A stretch of DNA of 64,000 nucleotides from Sabellastarte sp. h YS-2021 (taxonomy: Eukaryota; Annelida; Polychaeta; Sabellida; Sabellidae), in the NCBI GenBank assembly GCA_964017235.1, contig OZ024931.1, positions 137,146,033 to 137,210,032 on the forward strand. The letters are read 5' to 3'. The notes under the pieces are model-generated. The model saw only the letters and a list, made by a program, of their open reading frames with translations, did not search any database and was not told the DNA's origin. Numbering within the stretch: the stretch's first letter is position 1; every line of letters begins with the position of its first letter. Below are positions 11,222 to 21,061 of this stretch, piece after piece. Position numbers and translations under genes: made by a program.

Positions 11222-11416
11222 TTATTTATTTTTGAGTAAATGTTCTTTTTTTATCTTTATCAGAATCTTTTTCCTCAGAAAAATCATCAGCAATGTTGTT
11301 ATCATCTCAGAATCTTGCCTTGAATCATTTTTATCTTTAATTTTTTCATTACTAGACTTCATGAATCCTTTATACCTTTCATATTGCTTGACAGGAATCA
11401 TAACATACTTATTCAT
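11222..11416 (-). CDS. Small Polinton-associated protein remnant
   Basis: This 64-codon frame begins NKYVMIPVKQYERYKGF and becomes Lys-rich. The KYVMIPxxxYERY start resembles a conserved short protein located between integrase and ATPase in animal Polintons, whose function I do not know. The downstream (lower-coordinate) and upstream frames are degraded, so this is probably the N-terminal piece of a longer product. No catalytic motif is visible. The region 11417-11767 holds further minus-strand AT-rich sequence without a supportable frame. Confidence 0.4.
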   Translation of the reverse strand: MNKYVMIPVKQYERYKGFMKSSNEKIKDKNDSRQDSEMITTLLMIFLRKKILIKIKKEHLLKNK

Positions 11417-11767
11417 TTCAAAATTTTGTTTAAGTATTTCCTAAGAGTGGATAATAGTTCACTTATTTCAATATGATGTATTCTTGCTAATCTTTTTCGT
11501 TTCCCCTTGAATTTAACAAATTTTTTAAAAATTTTAACTTCTCAAGAAATAGCTCTCTTTTACTCTTTCCTAAAGGTAAACAAAATACATTATAAAAAAT
11601 TTCTGCTATAGCCTGTAAATTTTGATCACTTCCGTTAGCTAGTAAATGTCTGTTTAAAGATAGATTTTTTCAAGCAATAAATTAATGAAATGCCTAGATT
11701 TCAATAGATTTCTAGACATAATGCTCCTCTCTCAAATGATAAAATATGAAATGATCTTTGCCAAATG

Positions 11768-12436
11768 TTATTTATATATTACTGTATCCTCAAATGGAAA
11801 TATATGAGATCTTAACATATAAGTAATCTCGCTCTTTGGAGACAAATCATTCATTAGATAAGAAAAAGGTAATAATGTGGCATCTTCATACACAGACATG
11901 AGTTTTTTCCTAATTCCTAATTGAGTTCCTAGATATCTTATTTGTTGAGAATCTCTAGGATTCTTGAAAACAATAAAATAATGACTATTCAGAGAGATAT
12001 CCCTTGAATATTTCCCTTGATGAAATAAATTTTGTAATAATAAAAACACTGATACATTTTTATGATGAGATTCGCGACAGAAAAGGTTAGCAATAAATGG
12101 ATCATTGAGTGCTGTTATCTGCATGTTGTCTAAAATAACTAAATTATGGTCACCATTTGTTAAAGAATTTATTCTTTCATCGGTAGGTAATTCTGCAAAC
12201 TAAACTAATTTATCTCCTGTAAAACTTTCAAAAGAACTCTGCCAAACTCCATAGAAGTAATATATTTTAATTATTGGTTTACTAAACATTTCATCTAAAT
12301 AGCTTAATAAATTAAGTGTAAATGTAGTTTTTTCAGATCCAGTAGGTCCTGAAATAATGGCTGTACATGGTGTATTGAAACATAAACCATCCATCTGAAG
12401 GACTAATTGATTTATAGGTGTGCTTGATGACTTCAA
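11768..12436 (-). pseudogene. Polinton genome-packaging ATPase (A32/FtsK-HerA type) with nonsense codon
   Basis: One continuous frame of about 220 codons is broken only by an in-frame TAG at 12200-12202. The P-loop reads GPTGSEKTTF, where the usual second Gly before Lys is Glu (12332-12334). The Walker B segment reads LVILDN, with Asn (12125-12127) where Asp is expected. Conserved downstream blocks LLLQNLFHQGK and FIVFKNPRDSQQ identify the Polinton packaging ATPase, which pumps DNA into capsids. Both nucleotide-binding motifs are damaged, so the copy is inactive. A better preserved relative is at 36275-37996. Confidence 0.88.
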
Positions 12437-12632
12437 TATCTTTACTACCCTGTTTCCAAAATAAACATTCAGCAGCCAAACAGTTGCCAGTATATATACC
12501 CATTCATTGCCTCATGACCAAAGCTCTTATCACAAGACATAGGTGTTATCGAGAGGTAGACGGATTCAATAGTAGATTTTATAAATTTTTTTTTGAATAT
12601 TTTGATATAGGATTTCAAACATCATACCAGAA

Positions 12633-13633
12633 ATGGGGATCATAAACATTTTCATTTCTATCAATGCATTTCTAGGAAATGTTAAAAGGGATAGCTGTGA
12701 ACAGGGACAATGTTATTGCTTTGACAATAGGATAACGTGTATTGATATGATTGGTCCAAAATTCAGATACAGAATCAATGTAAATTTTCTACACATGGTC
12801 CAGGTTCAAATCTTGGACTTTGATTCAATTTTTAAGAAACTGCCAAATCTGAAACATCTCACAATGATGAATATGAGATATTTTAGATGTGAATTGTTAA
12901 AAAACATACCATCAGGAATTAATGTACATACAAATATGTGTGTATCCTATTCAACCTATTCAAAGACTACAAGCTATATGACCAGTACCGGTGAGTTTTC
13001 ATTTTGAATATTTTCTTTTTGAATAGTAAAATAAAAAATTTTGTGTTACAGAGTACGCTTTGATATTCTGAATTCGTACCTTATGATAACCAATTTTTTT
13101 GCACTTATTCTGACCATATGATATCTTTAATAAATTTATTTCACCTCAGACACTTCACTATTAATCTTATTTATTTCATATTTTAGAGGGAATGAATAGT
13201 TTAAAATGGACTACAGCAATTCAAAATAGGATTATTCATCAAGTCTAGGTTTCAGCACAGAAACTAAGGATTCTAGAGAAGGACAAACAAGCAAGGGTTA
13301 TAATAATCCAGAAGAAAAGACAATGTCATTCCTCTCCACATATTCAGATAACACATTAGCTCAGTTAGATCAGATTCATTCTACATTATCAGATCCTACT
13401 GATCATGATCATCAAAACAAAAAAGAAAATTTTTGGGGGTGCTAATCTTACTTCCCTCCTCTTCGGTAATTCTAATCATAACAGCACTACTTGCCTGGAG
13501 GTGTGAAAAAATGATAAAGAAAAGAAGATCCTCACCTGAAAATCGAGTGAACATTAACTTTAATGAGGATTTTGAAATGGCAAGCATAACTAATGAAAAT
13601 TTTCAAGAGACATCTTTTGATGGAAGGAGGTAA
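12633..13633 (+). pseudogene. Cargo gene A: type I membrane protein with LRR-like ectodomain
   Basis: I do not recognise a named family. Exon 1 (12633-12990) starts with a hydrophobic leader (IINIFISINAFLG), then a cysteine cluster (CEQGQCYCFDNRITC) and a leucine-rich segment (LPNLKHLTMMNM). It ends at a consensus donor GTGAGT at 12991. An acceptor TTTTAG at 13181-13186 opens exon 2, which encodes a Ser/Thr-rich stalk. After a frameshift near 13430 comes a membrane span (SVILIITALLAW) followed by the stop-transfer RCEKMIKKRR and an acidic tail. A donor GTAAGA follows at 13631. The cysteine-plus-leucine head resembles an N-terminal LRR cap, and a receptor or glycoprotein role is inferred. Its neighbour at 14046-15432 has the same layout. 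Confidence 0.5.
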
Positions 13634-14045
13634 GATTAACTATGATTTTCTTAAAAATTCCAGATTTATTTTTTCATATCCAAAAAAAAAGATGCTCACC
13701 CTTTACGTATAAAAACTGTAATGCGATGTCATTTATCACACAAAGGTTAAAGTTGAATTTCTCTGTGTGCTTATATTTTTGTAGCTATTACATGGTACCT
13801 CAATATTGTCCAAGAATTTTTTCTATTTTTTTCCTTGAATAAAAACATTGCGACCTCATCCATTAATATCCGATATCTTTCAATAATATTGATTTTCTTT
13901 GCTTCAGGTAGTATTCCATACATACATTTCCCGAATCTGAGGTTTCTCTCTCCCTCTCTCTCTCTCTTTAACATTATATTATTATTGTTTTATTATGATG
14001 ACTTCAAGGTAAAATGAAAACATTGGAATACTTGTTTTTATTTTT

Positions 14046-14471
14046 TTGATTAAATATCTCATGATGTATGAACTCAGTAGGTTGATAATAATGATAGCGC
14101 TGTGTGTGGGTATATGCTTTGATTCAAATAATTGTTTTAATGTTATATGTGAAAAGGATAATACAAATGGTAGTGCGATTAAAGAATTTCAAGGTGAAAT
14201 GAATCTGAGGAAAAATTTCGGATTTTGTTCGAATAAAAATGCAATCGCGTTGACTTTCAAGTACTGTAAGGAGGAGCAATTTACCGTAACAAAAGATATG
14301 TTAAGGATATATTACCCAAATGTTAGAACAATAGTATGGCAGTGTGTCGGAAAATGTCTCATAGAAGAAAATAAAAAAATAGTAAACTTATATGGATGTG
14401 AAAAAGGTAACCTTTTATTGTTCATTCATATATTTTCTTGTTTTGTTTGTATAGTAATTACAAGGTTCTAG
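14046..14471 (+). CDS. Cargo gene B, ectodomain exon
   Basis: The frame opens with a likely signal peptide (LSRLIIMIALCVGICF, from about residue 12). It continues as a cysteine-rich segment containing CFNVICEKD, a TFKYC motif and YYPNVRTIVWQC. That last motif parallels the leucine-rich LPNLKHLTMMNM segment of cargo gene A. A probable donor GTAACC at about 14406 would end the exon after YGCEK; the final hydrophobic residues of the open frame are then intron read-through. Not recognised as a named family. Probably joined by splicing to 14685-15432, although the phases do not match cleanly in this copy. Confidence 0.42.
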   Translation: MIKYLMMYELSRLIIMIALCVGICFDSNNCFNVICEKDNTNGSAIKEFQGEMNLRKNFGFCSNKNAIALTFKYCKEEQFTVTKDMLRIYYPNVRTIVWQCVGKCLIEENKKIVNLYGCEKGNLLLFIHIFSCFVCIVITRF

Positions 14472-14684
14472 TTTCGAGGATGAGAACTTATATGAAGACA
14501 TTATGATAACTTCATCCCATGAGATCTTTAAAGAAAACCACATTGTATGTAGTATTTGCTGATTAAAATCAGATTATGCAACGTGATATATATAAGAAAA
14601 TGTACATTTATTCATTTTTTTGGGCAAAATTTAAATGAAATATATATTTATTTAAATAAATAAATTTTATTTTCAGTCTAGAAG

Positions 14685-15432
14685 ATGGAGCCTGTGACTG
14701 CTGAACTTAACGATGAGCAAAGTACCAACAAACACACTACCATCTTTGAAAAATCAAAGGATAGACCATATTCATCCAAATCGATGCACCAATTGTTCAG
14801 TCTTTTAGTGATTCAAATTTTGGCTATTTTTATCGGTGCTCTCATAGGATTATTGAGGAAATATGGATGTACTTTGATGGTGAATTTGGTCAGAAGAATT
14901 TCCAACTATGTTCTGGATATAAATAATATGAATGACTACCCATCAGTTCATACTCCAAGTGCAGTAAATGAAATTCTTGATGGAATAAGCACTGAAAGGA
15001 GGTATGGTTCATCCAGCATATCCAGTCTCAGTTGGGATCCAAGGTTTACAACAGAGGCAGAGATTATTTCTCAAAATATTAAAGCTATGAATAATCAGAA
15101 GACCCAAACACCAGATCATTCATCATCCATTCCTAATCAATCAAATGATAGCATCATAGACATTGACCTTTGCTCCTATGTCTCCAATGAAGTTAAACCC
15201 TTCCTTTACAGCCAGGATTCATCCGGATTCAGATATTGATGAAGACATTACAAAAGTTAAATCAATGATTGATTCAGAAAGTATTCACAATTCGAATTCG
15301 AGTTTTACAAGAGGTGATAACAATAACAATATGAATATATCTTCCAGCATAGCACTTTCTGAGGAAGATTCTTTGGAAGAGAATATCATCAGTCAAAGCT
15401 GTACCAGATCAGTGTTAGTGTACAGGAGGTGA
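14685..15432 (+). pseudogene. Cargo gene B, membrane and cytoplasmic exon
   Basis: A pyrimidine tract with TTTTCAG precedes the exon at 14676. The protein has a polar stalk, a membrane span of about 21 residues (LLVIQILAIFIGALIGLL), and then RKYGCTLMVNLVRR. A long Ser/Asn/Asp-rich cytoplasmic tail follows. The frame shifts near 15230, and the acidic, Ser-rich tail continues in another frame to 15432 (SSSIALSEEDSLEEN). A stop codon at 14679-14681 lies just inside the acceptor in the Met frame, so the present copy cannot be spliced in frame by the obvious route. Similar order of domains to gene A suggests a duplicated cargo pair. Function is unknown. Confidence 0.42.
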
Positions 15433-15856
15433 ATACAAACTCCAAAGCACAATATACTTTGTTTAGTGAAAACAATAATAAATACTGTAAGATACTTTAT
15501 TGTATACATATACTATGACTTTATTATATATCATAATTACAAATATGTTACTTGCAAATTTGACAAATGTTGTATGTTCATCAGAGTTAATAGATAAATG
15601 ATAATATGTTATAACACATTAATTGACATGTAAGACATTTGGCATTTGATATTTGTCGTAGAAGAAAGTTACAGAATGTAATTTCTCAGTTTTTCTTTTA
15701 ATAAATATTAGATGCAGAATAGATATACAGATTAATTTAATATTTACTAACATTGTACATATAAATCTTGCACAAAAGATTGTTTTGTTTTTGCAGAAGT
15801 TTCATTTATAGAATATCACTGAATAAACATAAGGTTATAAAAGCTCTGTCTATTAA

Positions 15857-16284
15857 CCCTTTTGCTACCATGTGTGTCGACTAGCAGTCGACATCAATGT
15901 CTATTGCAAGGGACCATGTCTGTCAACCAAGGGTCGACGGCAATAGTATTGATTTCTTCTTTTCCTTAAGTATATTTTTATACGTTTTCTTTGATGTATC
16001 AGTATTAAAACGATATTTTAGGTAGCTTATATGTAAGTAATGCTGTATTTTAAAAAAAATTCACCATTTTTAGCAATTTTAACTGGTTTAGATATTGCCG
16101 TATTTATGGCATATAACTGCATATTGTTTACTTGTGATTATATTTATTTGGGGAATTCCCTGGGGTTTTTCATTAGACATTTCATCAATTCCTAATGAAA
16201 TATGCCGAAAAATACCACAAATTAAGTGTATAAGGTGGTAAGTTAATAATTAAGTGGAATAATGTTCCTTCAGTAGCAAAAGGG
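15857..16284. mobile_element. 428-bp piggyBac-type MITE (TTAA target)
   Basis: The ends are CCCTTTTGCTAC and its inverse GTAGCAAAAGGG, flanked by TTAA at 15853-15856 and 16285-16288. This matches the piggyBac superfamily in both the TTAA duplication and the CCCTTT-type terminus. Just inside the left end is a perfect hairpin, GTCGACT-agc-AGTCGAC (15876-15892). No coding frame is present, so it depends on a transposase elsewhere. Confidence 0.87.
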
Positions 16285-16537
16285 TTAACTGAGACAAACT
16301 ATAACTAATATGAGTTTCAAAGTACGAATCCTATTTCGATATTTTTTTCATATTATTTAAATATTCCACCTTTGTAGACAATATGCCATCAAATTACGAT
16401 TACATAGCAAGATTTATTATCAATCGAAAAAATCAGAATGCACTCCTAGGTATTATCTAATCATTATATTCATTGTGGCCTCATGAATATTAGCTCATTA
16501 ATGTCTGTTTCTATTATTTCATCACATTCAATACATT

Positions 16538-17112
16538 TCATTGGTGAGTTTCTTGGCTTATTTTAAAGGAAGGATGAGCAAATGGTACACAAAAATGCCC
16601 ACATGAACTCATAAAAAGCTGATCATTTAGAAAGGAGGCCTGACAGGAGCAGCACCTGAAGGTGGCAATTCTAGTGTTATAATAATCCTTCCATTCAGCA
16701 CAAATTATACTTTGGGCATCTGTAGGAGGAGATTTTAACATGAAGGCACATTTAAAGGCCTCTGCTAGGTCATTATTAGGCAAAACCAAAACAAGATCAT
16801 TTTCGTAGTCCTTTTTTAGGTACACAACAATTGGTACCCAAACAAATAATGATGTTTTTGAATGTGAGGACATATTAACATTATAAGGTTTAGTGAATAA
16901 AATCTGAATAAGTAATACTCTACAGCATGGACATTTTTTTCTTGTCCTTTCCCTCATCCTTCCATATTCTATGCAATTTTCCAGAGCATTGAGAAAATAA
17001 CATATATGAACATGAGTTTGTGACAACTATATCCTCCCTTTCAAGTCCTTCTTTACACACACAACACTGTGCATATGCTAATTCCTCAACCATATAGCTC
17101 ACAAACTGGGGG
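16538..17112 (-). pseudogene. Cargo gene C, RING-containing 3' exons (degenerate)
   Basis: An acceptor (pyrimidine tract then TATAG, reading minus) near 17125 leads into an exon with CCVCKEGLERED. The central part reads CSYMLFSQC, where a RING-H2/C3HC4 finger would need His/Cys at the second and third ligands. Both are replaced (Tyr and Phe). CPCCRVLL supplies the last ligand pair after a frame change near 16930. Near the C terminus a second zinc-finger-like block reads FRCCSCQASF then SSCGHFC, and a further frameshift spoils its last ligands. RING domains act as E3 ubiquitin ligases. This is probably the 3' end of the BIR gene at 18782-19255. Confidence 0.55.
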
Positions 17113-17389
17113 AATTTGTTCCTATAAAAAGGATAATTATTCTTTAGACATTTTCTTAAGATGATTATTACTTTACATGACTATTATAATGAATTTTTTA
17201 AAAGTTCAGTCATAATTAACCTAATTTCATTTAAGACTGGATTGATTCATGAGAGCTAACATTGAGTAAGTTTCTTACACTTTTCAATGGTTGCAAATAT
17301 ATTTTTGTTTAACTATTCAAACTCATATTAGTGACAGGAAAACCTTAGGATATTTAAAAATAAATATAATTGAGTACTTACACTATGTA

Positions 17390-18598
17390 GATTGGTAAAA
17401 CATCATTGAGAAGTATCAGCATCATCCCCTCACAAAACGATCCTTCTTCAACCAAGGTTACTAAATTCAACAATGTGGCTGTAGTTGAAACTATAAGCTT
17501 GGGATAGTAAACCAAGAATTTCCTCCCAAGAAAAGCGTTGATAAAAGCATCCATTGTTTTATAATCCTAATGCACTTTTTGAGTTTTTTTTAAAAAGTAT
17601 TTTTTCTCATTAAAGAAATACGATATTAAAGCATGTAAAGGTAACTGATTTTATAGAATCTTCTACGTATTAAATATAGGGCAAACAATGTGCAATATGT
17701 TATGATTATTCTGCTAGATTGCTAAACTACCTTACATATTTCCATTAATTTAATTGAATCTAGGACACTAGTAAGGGTTGATATCTGTTATTTTATATTT
17801 TTAAAGTGGTATTACTATATCTACCTGGCCTAAAGCTGGCATATCCATGCTGATACATTCTTCACATTTAGATAAATCATGATTAGGGTTATCTTTATCT
17901 AAAAGGCAGGAGGTAGCGGTGTAAATCTCTTGATGAGTTGAAAAATTTTTGTGAAAAACTCTCAGTAATTCAGTCCACTCTGGTAATTTGAAAGAAATTC
18001 TCTTTTGAGTGGGAAAATTTTTTCCACTCACTGATTTTTCCCAACATTCTTATAAGAACTGTTACAGGATATGTGGAAACCTGTTCCAATGTGGTGTCTA
18101 ATATTAATATCTTTTAATAATGATGTAGGATAACTAGCATTTTATAAATATTTAAATGTACACCCTCATTTATGACCTTTCCATTTGCAAATTCTTTAAT
18201 ATAAATATCCGTAATAAAACTTTATTTCAACACAATATTACATATTTACATATTTTTGTCCGCCTTTTGCTTGCAACCTCACCTACAGCCTGTTGAGGAA
18301 CACTAGTCTCCTGGTTTGAGATTGGGTTTCCTGATGGCTGATTCGACATTGATGAACTCGTAGCAGTATAGGTAGTAGGTGAAGTAGAAAACTGTGCAGT
18401 AGAGGAGTGTTCAACAGCTTTCAGTATAGATGACTGTGAGGAGTTGGATGCTGTGGTAGACATCGGAACTGCAAGTATTTGTGTGACATTAGGCCTCTTC
18501 AACCTTGTAGATGATGTTGCCTCATTCTTGGTTAAACTTGATGTTGTTACTGATGTTACTTGAATTTTGTTATTAAGATAAGCTTCTGCCATTTTCAA
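17390..18598 (-). CDS. Cargo gene C, middle exons (linker of BIR/RING gene)
   Basis: Three minus-strand exon candidates fit between the BIR and RING parts. The first (18598-18227) encodes a Ser/Thr-rich linker (VTSVTTSSLTKNEATSST) and ends near a GTAAAT donor. The second (about 18045-17811) encodes KLPEWTELLRVFHKNF and DLSKCEECISM and ends at a GTAGAT donor. The third (about 17576-17391) encodes a hydrophobic alpha/beta-like segment (LVTLVEEGSFCEGMMLILL) and ends at an excellent GTAAGT donor. A long unstructured linker between BIR and RING is normal for inhibitor-of-apoptosis proteins. The exon joins are inferred, not demonstrated. Confidence 0.4.
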
Positions 18599-18781
18599 AA
18601 TGTGGTTCTGTGTCCAATTACTCAGAGTAGTTTCTTTTGATGATTTAATGAATGATTAATAAGAATTATGAGTTTATATTGAGTAAAATTGAGCCAGATT
18701 TCATGCTTTGATGTGACACTACAATATGTTAAATTATATTTATATTATATCACATTCTTATTATATTATAGGTCAATCTTT

Positions 18782-19255
18782 TCACTGCAGCATTGGAAAA
18801 AGCATTAAAATAAAGTCACAATATGGTGAATGCCTCTTATGTTCATCTATTGCTAAATAGAAGGCTTCCCATTCATTTAAACATATATTACACTGAGGAC
18901 ATATGACCTTGTCTCCTTCTCCAGCACAAAAGAATCCTACCCTGGCTAGTTGATCGCTTCTAACAGGATGAGCTTTTGGCCATAATTTAAATGTTGCATA
19001 TCTATCATCATACTTCCTATATGAATTAGCATCTATTGATTTATGTAGAGGTCTTTGTAGATTAGACCTTTGGGAGGATTGGTGAGGCTTATCTGTAGAT
19101 AATGCGAAACCAGCTTGATAAGGATGAGCATTACCATCCTTTGGTCTCGAAAATCCACTTAATGATATCCCATATGATGGCTTTGAGGCAGCAGTACATG
19201 TTCTTTCATTAGAATCAGTATATTCTTTCTTATCAGTACAATTGTTGGCAAACAT
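18782..19255 (-). CDS. Cargo gene C, BIR exon (inhibitor-of-apoptosis-like)
   Basis: The exon starts at Met with about 80 polar residues and then encodes a BIR zinc domain: RYATFKLWPK, LARVGFFCAGEGDKVICPQC, and EHKRHSPYCDF. The ligand pattern C-x2-C then H-x6-C is complete, and the Trp of the WPK and LNEW positions is present. BIR domains bind caspases or IAP-binding motifs and block apoptosis. Large DNA viruses of invertebrates carry such genes. A GTGAAA donor after the codons for LFPMLQ would end the exon near 18786. It lies entirely within the Polinton terminal repeats, so it is element cargo rather than a flanking host gene. Which spliced form was made is not visible. Confidence 0.78.
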   Translation of the reverse strand: MFANNCTDKKEYTDSNERTCTAASKPSYGISLSGFSRPKDGNAHPYQAGFALSTDKPHQSSQRSNLQRPLHKSIDANSYRKYDDRYATFKLWPKAHPVRSDQLARVGFFCAGEGDKVICPQCNICLNEWEAFYLAIDEHKRHSPYCDFILMLFPMLQ

Positions 19256-19267
19256 TGTTATTATATA

Positions 19268-19335
19268 ATTGGATGAATGGTATCAGTGAGGCTTGCTTGT
19301 GATTGGATGAATGGTATCAGTGAGGCTTGCTTGTG
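19268..19335. repeat. 34-bp tandem duplication upstream of the BIR gene
   Basis: ATTGGATGAATGGTATCAGT and the 14 bases after it (ending TGCTTGTG) occur twice in succession with period 34 and no mismatch. The repeat lies just 5' of the BIR start on its strand, so it could touch its promoter, but nothing else supports that. The stretch 19336-20610 up to the right terminal repeat has no gene; it includes a 19-bp tandem pair near 20511-20550. Confidence 0.8.
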
Positions 19336-20610
19336 ATTTTTTTAGCTATTTGGAGGTTAATTGTTTGCTGAAACATTAATTCCATTTCTAGTTGATTAAT
19401 TATACATGTTTGGACATGTTTATGATACATTGATTGGGTGTAAATAATTTTGTGTAATTTTTTACATGTCCAGACCTGTTTTGTGAGATAACATAAAAAA
19501 TTAAGTGATAATAACATAAAATTGTCATTTATGTGTGATTTAATATGGTGGAGAAAAGATTAGTTCACAGAGTACAAAAAGGTACATATTCAGTGTAGCC
19601 TTTGTACACATATGTTCAACATATGGGTGAAAAAGACACGTGGAGTTGATCATATGATTCTGTTGATTTAAATATTTCAGTTACATTAAATTATTTATTT
19701 AATAGGGACTTATGGTAACCCTCATGTGAGGTGAAGTAAACATATGGAGCCTCCATGTATAGATTAGTTTACATTAAGTAGGATGACTTTTTGTGTGGAC
19801 TAATTTAAGGCATATGTATCAATATCCTTATTCTGTCTATGAACTTATACATGTGGGCAGCATACTTGAGGTAGAGACTTTGAAGTGTTTCATTATACTT
19901 AAGATGCAACTAGTTCATATTCTATTAGGTAAGCACTTTAGATATCTATTAACAAGTAAATATACTGTGATATGTAAGCATATATAGAGATGAAACGTGG
20001 ACTAGTGCATTATAAGTTGAACATATATATTTAACTATTCCTACAGTTAATTATTCTCATAATTGACAATTTAAAAAGTTGGCTATTTTGAAGACTATAT
20101 TTTATGACTATTTGATGATAACATTTTGAAAAATGTAAGCTATTTCTTCATTTTATAAACCATTCACTATCTTTATAATAATATTTGCATTAGTTTGGTG
20201 TAGTTTACAGTTATTCTATGGCACGACCTTATCAAAGGAATTAGGTACATTAGTCCGCCCATATGTATGGTGTTTTGATCTACATTGATCTTAGTTGAGA
20301 GCTAGTGTATATGTAATTTAATCTGTGCCAGTTTAACAAGGTCTTTGTTATAGACCATATGAATGTGAGCCTTATAATCCATGTGTAGGCATACTCTATG
20401 CTACTTTATCAATGAGAGACATTAGCTGTAGACCATATGCAAGCCTTAGAATATGCTAGTTCACGTGTCAGATCTAGGCATACATATGTTTACAATATCA
20501 TTGTATATTTACACATACAAATGTATACTACACATACAAATGTATACTACTTTACATATGCTAGATTTTATGTGACCTCACTGCTACAGCTTATTTGGTC
20601 CATATGGAGG

Positions 20611-20705
20611 TGATTGGGATCTGCATTGACCTTAGTTGAGAGACTACATTAAAGATCAATTCCCTATCACATCCGTGGAGTGATTCCACTACATCTATTA
20701 CTACT
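20611..20705 (-). repeat. Polinton right terminal inverted repeat
   Basis: It ends CTATTACTACT and is the inverse of 1104-1198 at 90 of 95 positions. A partial extra copy of its inner part (GATCTACATTGATCTTAG) lies at 20278-20302, so the right subterminal region contains an internal repeat. The target duplication GTTCTC follows at 20706-20711. Confidence 0.92.
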
Positions 20706-21061
20706 GTTCTCTACGCAGATTCATCAAAAGTCTCCAAAGAAGGTTTTCTCCTCTCTCCTGCTTTTTGTCCCAAATCTTGTTATCAAAGAGACCAATTCCA
20801 CTGGACCAGACTGTGTCATGGGGGTTGGCTTCTACCAATTCTTTATCATTCTAGAGGCTCAGTCAGGAGTGTAGGGTGCCCGTGAGTCACCCACGGGACG
20901 GAATTAGAGTGGACAACTGTGTGACATAGTAACCAACTTAGAATTAAGGCATACTGGTGTTACTCCTCACGGTCCTGTTCTTAGTTTATGGGACTGGAGT
21001 GCAATGACTACCATCCGCTGGATGTTTCTCTTACTGTTGTTTTGGAGAAAGTCCGGATGCA

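Larger units (their letters stand above)
1104..20705. mobile_element. Complete Polinton/Maverick element, 19.6 kb, with cargo genes
   Basis: The element is bounded by 95-bp inverted repeats starting AG, and by a perfect 6-bp target duplication. Inside are protein-primed family B DNA polymerase, adenain-like protease, capsid proteins, retroviral-type integrase and an FtsK/A32-type packaging ATPase, which is the defining Polinton set. Coordinates 12.6-19.3 kb add cargo: membrane proteins and a BIR/RING gene. Nearly all genes carry stops, frameshifts or substituted catalytic residues, so the copy is a fossil. Three younger insertions lie inside it: a TA-flanked MITE at 10051-10672, a SINE at 10775-11002 and a TTAA-flanked MITE at 15857-16284. 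Adintoviruses are the close relatives of this group. Confidence 0.92.

Noticed and set aside
12418-12645. Plus-strand 75-codon frame before cargo gene A
   Set aside because: It overlaps the start of the ATPase on the other strand and lacks a leader or motif; may be chance.
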